Shown one piece after another: positions 7,258 to 11,862 of a stretch of 11,862 bases of DNA. Numbering within the stretch: position 1 is the first letter of the stretch; every line of letters begins with the position of its first letter. The position numbers and the translations under genes are program-made. The notes under the pieces are model-generated. The model searched no databases. It had not been told where the DNA came from and worked only from the letters and a program-made list of their open reading frames with translations. Source of the DNA: Candidatus Omnitrophica bacterium 4484_49 (GTDB lineage: Bacteria > Omnitrophota > Gorgyraeia > Kaelpiales > Kaelpiaceae); NCBI GenBank assembly GCA_002085265.1, contig NATI01000015.1, positions 1 to 11,862 on the forward strand, in the 5' to 3' direction.

Positions 7258-8376
7258 GTGAGAATTCTTCAGTTAATAACCCATCTGGAACTGGGAGGTG
7301 CTCAGAAGGCAACTTTGAGTCTTTGTCGGTGGCTTAGGTCTCAGGGATATTATGTAGTACTGGGCTCTTCCCATAGAGGGCTACTGGTAGAGGAAGCCCA
7401 AGGACTTTTAGGGAGAGGTTTCAAAAAATTCAGGTTTTTAATCCGTGAGATTAACCCTCTATACGACCTTATAGCTTTCTTTTCCTTATTTATTTATATT
7501 CGGGAAGAAGGATTTGACCTCATTCATACTCATACTTCCAAAGCGGGTTTTTTGGGACGATGGGCAGCTTTTTTTGCAGGGGTAAAGTCGGTGCATACCG
7601 TTCACGGATTTGCTTTTCATGATTTTCAGAACCCAGTTGTAAAATGGTTATATATATTTTTAGAAAGGATTACCGCAGTAATTACTTCCAGACTCATTGT
7701 GGTCTCAGAGCAGGTAAAAATTAAAGGGCTGAAATATAAAATAGGAAAAAGTTCTAAATATGAAGTGATTTACGAATTGGTCCAATTTCCTCCAGTGAGG
7801 GTGATAAATAGAAGGAAAAGTATTCCAGCAATAGTTGGGATGGTTTCTGCACTTAAACCCCAGAAAAATCCTTATGATTTTATAAAACTGGCAGAAGCGC
7901 TATCCCCGAAGTATTCTTCTTTGGAATTTCATATTGTGGGAGATGGGAAACTTGCTTCAGCGTTGAAGAGAATCGTTGCCAGCTCTGAAATAAAAGACAG
8001 GATAAAATTCTGGGGATGGAAAAAAGAAGGGTGGAAGTATATGTGTAATTTTGATGTCTTGGTTTTGACAAGCTTATTCGAAGGACAGCCTCATGTGGTG
8101 GTGGAGGCGATGGCTATGGGCATTCCAGTCGTGGCTTATGGAGTGGATGGAGTTAACGACATTATACAAAACGGGATAAATGGTTTTGCGGTTACTCCTC
8201 GGAATTTTGCTGAACTCAAAGAAAAGGTGGAGCTGGTGTTAAATGACCATATCCTGAGAGAGAAAATGTCTATCCAGGCTTTTAAATTCGTGCGCAGCGA
8301 AAAAAAATTGGATTGTTTTTATAATTTAGATAGAATAGAAATGATTTATAAGGAGGTGAAAGATGAGCAGAGTTGA
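7258..8376 (+). CDS. GT4-family glycosyltransferase (GT-B fold)
   Basis: This is a retaining glycosyltransferase of about 372 residues, cytoplasmic or membrane-associated. The chosen start is GTG at 7258, giving VRILQLITHLELGGAQ, which matches the usual family N-terminus with its glycine loop LGGAQ (12-16). An in-frame TTG at 7231 would add nine residues overlapping ftsA and has no better ribosome site. Visible motifs are FDLIHTHTSKAGFLGR (86-101), HTVHGFAFHD (113-122), IVGMVSALKPQKNP (192-205), the donor-site EX7E element FEGQPHVVVEA (274-284), and MAMGIPVVAYGVDGVNDII. Sugar donor and acceptor cannot be read from sequence. The next gene encodes a lipid-carrier sugar phosphotransferase, overlapping by 14 bases, so the likely job is extending a polyprenyl-linked envelope glycan. 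Confidence 0.92.
   Translation: MRILQLITHLELGGAQKATLSLCRWLRSQGYYVVLGSSHRGLLVEEAQGLLGRGFKKFRFLIREINPLYDLIAFFSLFIYIREEGFDLIHTHTSKAGFLGRWAAFFAGVKSVHTVHGFAFHDFQNPVVKWLYIFLERITAVITSRLIVVSEQVKIKGLKYKIGKSSKYEVIYELVQFPPVRVINRRKSIPAIVGMVSALKPQKNPYDFIKLAEALSPKYSSLEFHIVGDGKLASALKRIVASSEIKDRIKFWGWKKEGWKYMCNFDVLVLTSLFEGQPHVVVEAMAMGIPVVAYGVDGVNDIIQNGINGFAVTPRNFAELKEKVELVLNDHILREKMSIQAFKFVRSEKKLDCFYNLDRIEMIYKEVKDEQS
8351..8358 (+). promoter_or_regulatory. Strong ribosome binding site of the sugar-1-phosphate transferase gene
   Basis: AGGAGGTG is a near-perfect Shine-Dalgarno sequence, 4 bases before the ATG at 8363 and inside the preceding glycosyltransferase gene. It is the strongest such site in the window and suggests that this gene is well translated. 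Confidence 0.7.
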
Positions 8377-9319
8377 TATTTTTGTATTGGGATTGGTTTC
8401 TTTTTCCCTTTCTTTCCTTCTTTCCCGTCTATTTTATAAGGAAAATATAAAAATTGGGAGTAAAGAAAAGACCGCATTTGGTGGACTTGTAATATTCATA
8501 TCGATATTTTTTACCTTGGTTATATCTCCTGTAAGAGCGGAATTTGAAGTCTGGAGGCTTTTTCTTCCTTTCGCTCTTATGTTCATCCTTGGATTTGTGG
8601 ATGATTACAGAGAGTTTTCCCCCTATCTTAAACTTCTTTCTCAGGCTTTGATTGTTATCCTGGCTATATATTTGGGAATAGTGACGAAAATTATCTATAT
8701 TCATCCAACGTTAAATTATATCATTACTTTTTTGTGGCTTATGATTATACTCAATGCCTTTAATTTTTTAGATATTCTGGATGGACTGGCTACTGGAATT
8801 ATTTTAATCATCGCTGGTGGCTTTTCCTTTATAGGTCTTTTGAACTTCCAACCCTTCAATCTTCTGTTTGCATTTATTATGTTTTTCTCTGTTCTGGGGT
8901 TTTTACCTTTCAATTATCGGTCTGCAAAAGCTTATCTGGGAGATAGTGGGAGTCTTTCCCTGGGAATGTTATTAGGTATGCTGAGTATTTCGTTCAGTTA
9001 TGCCCGGGAGCAGAATCCCTGGGCATTGTTTACTCCAGTAGTTATAATGGGTTTGCCTTTTTTTGACTTTATATATGTAACTGCGAGAAGGATTTTCCAG
9101 GGTAAGTCTATATTCAAAAAGAGTCCCGACCATTTGGCAATCCTGATGCAGGGCGAAGGGATGACAAGTTTCAGTATAGTTAAAAAATTCCACTTTATCT
9201 GTTTTCTATTTGTGTTGTCGGCATTAGCACTTCAATTTTCGTCACTATTAATAGGAGCCATGGTGGTGTTGGTTTATGCGATGTTTCTGTTTTTCTATCT
9301 CGGTGTTAAATATTATTGA
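8363..9319 (+). CDS. WecA/MraY-family polyprenyl-phosphate sugar-1-phosphate transferase
   Basis: Members of this family transfer a sugar 1-phosphate from a UDP-sugar to undecaprenyl phosphate in the inner membrane and so start a lipid-linked glycan. The 318-residue protein is almost entirely hydrophobic, with about ten membrane segments. It carries the Mg-binding LGFVDDYREFSP (76-87) with Asp80-Asp81, the catalytic-loop motif NAFNFLDILDGLATG (131-145), and YLGDSGSLSLG (191-201). The cytoplasmic loop that usually holds an HxHHRL-type motif reads KSPDHLAILMQGEGMTS (253-269) and keeps one histidine. Length and that loop argue against MraY, so WecA-like is preferred; sugar specificity is not determinable. 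The ATG at 8363 has a strong ribosome site. The stop codon overlaps the next start as TGATG. Confidence 0.93.
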   Translation: MSRVDIFVLGLVSFSLSFLLSRLFYKENIKIGSKEKTAFGGLVIFISIFFTLVISPVRAEFEVWRLFLPFALMFILGFVDDYREFSPYLKLLSQALIVILAIYLGIVTKIIYIHPTLNYIITFLWLMIILNAFNFLDILDGLATGIILIIAGGFSFIGLLNFQPFNLLFAFIMFFSVLGFLPFNYRSAKAYLGDSGSLSLGMLLGMLSISFSYAREQNPWALFTPVVIMGLPFFDFIYVTARRIFQGKSIFKKSPDHLAILMQGEGMTSFSIVKKFHFICFLFVLSALALQFSSLLIGAMVVLVYAMFLFFYLGVKYY

Positions 9320-10611
9320 TGGCAGAGAAAGTTAAGAATTTAATTCTGGGTGCAGGTATAACGGGGTTAAGTGCGGGACATCACCTCAAACGAGATTACC
9401 TTATACTAGAGAAGGAAAACAACCCAGGTGGATTGGCGAGGTCGAAGAAGATCAGGGGGTATATTTTTGACTTCAGCGCTCATCTTTTACACTGCAGGAC
9501 GAGGTACTTTTTAAACTGGCTTCAGAAGAATCTGAACGGTGACCTTCAACTTCATAAAAGAAATGCCTGGGTTTTTTCTTATGGAGTGTATACAAAATAT
9601 CCATTTCAGGCCAATTTGTATGGATTACCTAAAAAAGTAATTAAAGAGTGTATCCGGGGTTTGTTGACAATAGACGAGGAATCTGCTAACAGGGAAAAAA
9701 ATTTTTACAGATGGTGTTATAAAAAATTTGGTAATGGGATAGCAAAACATTTTCTCATTCCTTATAATTATAAATTCTGGACGATAAATCCCAGCTCTCT
9801 AACCACCGAGTGGGTAGATGGTTTTATCCCCCAGCCGGAGATAGAGGATATCTTAGACGGCACATTTGATTACAGCCGGAAGGAATTCGGGTATCACAGT
9901 AAATTTTTCTATCCTCGCAATGGAGGTATTGAGGTTTTCACCCAGAAACTGGTAGAGTTTTGCAGGGACAGGATTATAAAAGAGGAAGTGAAGGAGTTAA
10001 ATTTAAAGGAGAAATGGGTTGTTACTGAACAGGGAAATAGATACCGTTTCCATAATCTCATTTCCACCATTCCTCTACCAGAACTGGGTAAGATAATTCT
10101 GGATATTGAGAAAGGATTGAGGAAATTTTTTAAAAAACTAAAATATACATCAGTGATAAATATAAATTTGGGAGTAAATAGGAAAGAAATGTCTAAAAAA
10201 GATTGGATTTATTTCCCGGAGAATAATTTAATTTTTTATCGTGTGGGTTTCCCCATGAATTTCGCTTCTCATTCTGTCCCTCAGGGCAAAAGTTCAATTT
10301 ATATAGATATTAGTTATTCTCGGTGGAAACCGGTGGAGAAGGAAGAAATTCTCACCCGGACTCTTACTGATCTGGTAAGGACAGGCATTCTGGAGAGAAG
10401 TGATGAAATAGAGGTCTGTGATATTAATGATATAAAATACGCTTACATCATTTACGACAAGAACTGGAATTCTGCCCGGGAAGAAATTTTATCCTGGTTG
10501 AGAAAACATAAGGTGTATTGTGGGGGAAGATTTGGTGCTTGGCATTATCTTTCCATGGAAGGCTGTTTCTTGGAAGGGAGAAATATAGCCCTGGAGTTGA
10601 AAGATGTCTGA
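9319..10611 (+). CDS. FAD-dependent oxidoreductase, UDP-galactopyranose mutase / protoporphyrinogen oxidase-like
   Basis: The 430-residue protein begins with a Rossmann FAD-binding fold: LILGAGITGLSAGHHL (8-23), the ribose-binding acidic residue in LILEKENNPGGLARS (28-42, Glu31), and an FDFSAHLLH segment. Later features are YPFQANLYGLP, a trait of the amine-oxidase-like proteins found in surface-polysaccharide loci, PYNYKFWTINPSSL, NGGIEVFTQKL, and a C-terminal glycine-rich stretch (GGRFGAWHYLSMEGCF) typical of the second FAD contact. Such proteins are variously annotated as UDP-galactopyranose mutase-like or HemY-like; the real substrate is unknown. The neighbouring glycosyltransferase and sugar-phosphate transferase favour sugar chemistry over heme. 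The ATG at 9319 overlaps the previous TGA. A TTG one codon earlier is possible but less likely. Confidence 0.85.
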   Translation: MAEKVKNLILGAGITGLSAGHHLKRDYLILEKENNPGGLARSKKIRGYIFDFSAHLLHCRTRYFLNWLQKNLNGDLQLHKRNAWVFSYGVYTKYPFQANLYGLPKKVIKECIRGLLTIDEESANREKNFYRWCYKKFGNGIAKHFLIPYNYKFWTINPSSLTTEWVDGFIPQPEIEDILDGTFDYSRKEFGYHSKFFYPRNGGIEVFTQKLVEFCRDRIIKEEVKELNLKEKWVVTEQGNRYRFHNLISTIPLPELGKIILDIEKGLRKFFKKLKYTSVININLGVNRKEMSKKDWIYFPENNLIFYRVGFPMNFASHSVPQGKSSIYIDISYSRWKPVEKEEILTRTLTDLVRTGILERSDEIEVCDINDIKYAYIIYDKNWNSAREEILSWLRKHKVYCGGRFGAWHYLSMEGCFLEGRNIALELKDV

Positions 10612-11107
10612 TATTTTGAGGATAATTAAGGGAAGGCGCTCAATAAGAAAATTCAATATAAAGAAGGTAGAGAAGGATAAAATAAGGAATATTTTAACGG
10701 CAAGGAGATAGGCTCCATCTGGGCTCAATAATCAGCCCTGGAGATTTGTATTAATTGAATCTTAGAAATATAAAGATAAAATTGCGCAACTTACAGAGTA
10801 TGGTGGAATAATAAAAAAGGCACCGATAGCAATTCTGGTATTTTTAGATAAAAATTCGAGCTACGATCGAGATAAAGACATCATGACCATAGGGGCGTGT
10901 GTTCAGAATATGCTTCTGGAAGCACATTCTCTAGGATTGGGGGCATGCTGGTTAGGAGAAATATTGAAAAACAAGCATAGAGTAAATGAGATTTTAAACC
11001 TCGATGACAGGTATGAACTTTTTGCAGTAATTGTATCAGGGTATCCTGTTGAGAAAACTTCCTCTTCCAGGGAAAAAATAGAAGAGTTAATTCTTAAAAG
11101 AATTTAA
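10604..11107 (+). pseudogene. Nitroreductase-family protein interrupted by two in-frame TAG codons
   Basis: Starting at ATG 10604 (GGAG at 10593-10596), one continuous frame of 167 codons gives a full-length small nitroreductase. It starts ILRIIKGRRSIRKF, the FMN-phosphate motif. It then has APSGLNNQPWRFVLI, GACVQNMLLEAHSLGLGACW, and the C-terminal VSGYP. Nitroreductases are FMN-dependent NAD(P)H oxidoreductases, often with unknown physiological substrates. The frame is broken by TAG at 10709 (codon 36, directly before APSG, where Trp is common) and TAG at 10763 (codon 54, in ES-stop-KYK). There is no frameshift or deletion, and all other motifs are preserved. TGG-to-TAG and CAG-to-TAG transitions would explain both stops. 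A restart at ATG 10883 would make only 74 residues without the FMN motif or a ribosome site. A recently inactivated gene is the likeliest reading; UAG readthrough is not excluded. Confidence 0.75.
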
Positions 11108-11862
11108 ATTTTTACTTTTTGGATATCTTTTGCCCATTCTTTGATAACCCTTACTGAAATATTTACTTTATTTATTTCAGCCGGCAGGAGCTGTATTTTT
11201 CCAAAGCTTACTTTATAAAATATATCTGTGAGGTACAATAACTCTCTGGAGATTCTTACTCCTTTTTGAAACAGGAAGTAAGCAAATTCGCGAGGGGTGA
11301 GGTACTTCGGTCTCTTGTAACCAATTCTGTCTAATAAATGTAATATATAAAAGTAAAAGTCTGCGATCTTCTTCTCCTCTTTGGTTAATTTTCTTCTGGG
11401 AAGTAATTTTAATAATTTTTCTCTTTCTTGTTTTTTTCTGCGTAATCGTTTAATAACGAGATAAATTATAAATATCTGCAGGAAAAGTGCGGAGAGCAAG
11501 ATGTAAATTTTGCGATGCGCCGTTAAATTATATTTGATTTTGAAAAGGAGCAGGGTAATAAATAAAATTGTCTTCGATATTAAGTTTTTAATTTTATTTA
11601 GAATCAACTGCTGGGTGTAATATGAAAATTCAAGCACCCATTTTTCCCAGATATCTTTTACCAATTTTAAGAAGTTCGTAACTGGTTTAAAAACTTCTTT
11701 TATGACAGGAGCTAATTCCTCTTCAGGAGGAGTTATTTCTTCCCTGGGAGGAGCTGCCTCTTCTTGAGGAGGAGTGACTTCTTCTTCAGGAGCTGCTTCC
11801 TCAGGAGGGACTAATTCCTCTTCAGGAGGAGTTATTTCTTCTTCGGGAGGAGCTGCTTCTTC
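11104..11862 (-). CDS. Membrane protein with Pro/Glu-rich repeat region and C-terminal DUF4129 domain (5' end outside window)
   Basis: The frame is open from the window edge, giving 252 residues of an incomplete protein. The visible start-like TTG at 11664 is internal, because the same frame continues upstream. The first 50 or so residues are almost only Glu, Pro and Ala with Ile/Thr/Val (EEEITPPEEEL recurs). An amphipathic region follows, then a clear membrane segment, IYILLSALFLQIFIIYLVI (about 119-137), flanked by KRLRRKK, which places the C-terminus in the cytoplasm. The C-terminal part (about 167-243) matches DUF4129: FYFYILHLLDRIGYKR, TPREFAYFL, LTDIFYKVSFGK. DUF4129 often accompanies transglutaminase-like membrane proteins; its function is unknown. 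The Pro/Glu region is then probably an extracytoplasmic linker or wall-spanning stalk. Its TAA overlaps the stop of the convergent nitroreductase frame. Confidence 0.82.
   Translation of the reverse strand, partial: EEAAPPEEEITPPEEELVPPEEAAPEEEVTPPQEEAAPPREEITPPEEELAPVIKEVFKPVTNFLKLVKDIWEKWVLEFSYYTQQLILNKIKNLISKTILFITLLLFKIKYNLTAHRKIYILLSALFLQIFIIYLVIKRLRRKKQEREKLLKLLPRRKLTKEEKKIADFYFYILHLLDRIGYKRPKYLTPREFAYFLFQKGVRISRELLYLTDIFYKVSFGKIQLLPAEINKVNISVRVIKEWAKDIQKVKI
11712..11862 (-). repeat. 99-base (33-codon) coding repeat in a Pro/Glu-rich segment
   Basis: Bases 11712-11763 and 11811-11862 match at 48 of 52 positions, including an identical 31-base block (11712-11742 and 11811-11841), with a period of 99 bases. 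The intervening sequence contains shorter degenerate copies of the same Glu/Pro units. On the minus strand the unit encodes EEEITPPEEEL followed by V/A-P, and AAPP-type blocks. The period is a whole number of codons, so copy number can vary without frameshift. The array continues past the window edge. Confidence 0.8.

Noticed and set aside
8429..8704. Minus-strand open frame of 91 codons opposite the sugar-phosphate transferase
   Set aside because: It is rich in Lys, Tyr and Ser as expected from the reverse complement of membrane-protein codons, with no domain.
8363..9319. MraY
   Set aside because: The protein is shorter than MraY, lacks its HHH motif, and sits after ftsA rather than upstream of murD.
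10489..10728. Minus-strand open frame across the flavoenzyme/nitroreductase junction
   Set aside because: Both plus-strand frames beneath it show conserved family motifs, so the antisense frame is incidental.
10883..11107. Separate 74-residue plus-strand protein
   Set aside because: It is the C-terminal part of the interrupted nitroreductase frame and has no ribosome binding site or FMN motif of its own.
1..11107. General reassignment of TAG as a sense codon
   Set aside because: No internal TAG occurs in the frame of any gene other than the nitroreductase, so a common sense use of TAG is not supported. Rare use remains open.
11104..11664. A complete 186-residue minus-strand gene starting at TTG 11664
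   Set aside because: The same frame stays open through the Glu/Pro repeats to the window edge, so the TTG is an internal Leu codon.
11700..11862. CRISPR array or intergenic tandem repeat
   Set aside because: The repeats are in frame in a coding region with codon-multiple spacing and no unique spacers.

Overview
The window is a stretch of AT-rich bacterial chromosome dominated by one dense plus-strand operon. It begins inside murD and runs unbroken to about 11107. Leucine is often CTG, isoleucine is often ATA and arginine is mostly AGA/AGG. Neighbouring genes overlap by 1-38 bases or are separated by at most 7. The gene order murD-ftsW-murG-murC-murB-ddl-ftsQ-ftsA is the classic division and cell wall (dcw) cluster in its Gram-negative-type arrangement. 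The host therefore makes peptidoglycan and is probably a diderm. Many proteins diverge from textbook motifs, which suggests an uncultured or poorly sampled lineage, but I cannot name a phylum from sequence alone.

Region 1 (1-7250): the 3' end of murD, then ftsW, murG, murC, murB, ddl, ftsQ and a divergent ftsA. Together they cover the cytoplasmic steps of UDP-MurNAc-peptide synthesis (MurB, MurC, MurD, Ddl), lipid II formation (MurG), septal glycan polymerisation (FtsW) and divisome assembly (FtsQ, FtsA). The FtsA homologue has lost key residues of its second phosphate-binding motif, and ftsZ does not follow it as it usually does.

Region 2 (7258-10611): where ftsZ would be expected, the operon continues into three envelope-glycan genes. 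These are a GT4 glycosyltransferase, a WecA-like polyprenyl-phosphate sugar-1-phosphate transferase, and an FAD enzyme of the UDP-galactopyranose-mutase/protoporphyrinogen-oxidase-like type. They look like part of a lipid-linked surface glycan pathway coupled to cell wall synthesis.

Region 3 (10604-11107): a nitroreductase-family reading frame, intact in length and frame but interrupted by two in-frame TAG codons. All 13 gene ends in the window are TAA or TGA and none is TAG. A decayed gene is the simplest reading; amber readthrough or pyrrolysine is a testable alternative.

Region 4 (11104-11862, minus strand): a convergent gene whose stop overlaps that of the nitroreductase. It encodes a membrane protein with a C-terminal DUF4129 domain, preceded by a Pro/Glu-rich segment with a 99-base repeat. 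It stays open to the window edge, so its N-terminus is missing.

No RNA genes, CRISPR arrays, insertion sequences, promoters or intrinsic terminators were recognised, and there is no gene-free stretch of 300 bases.
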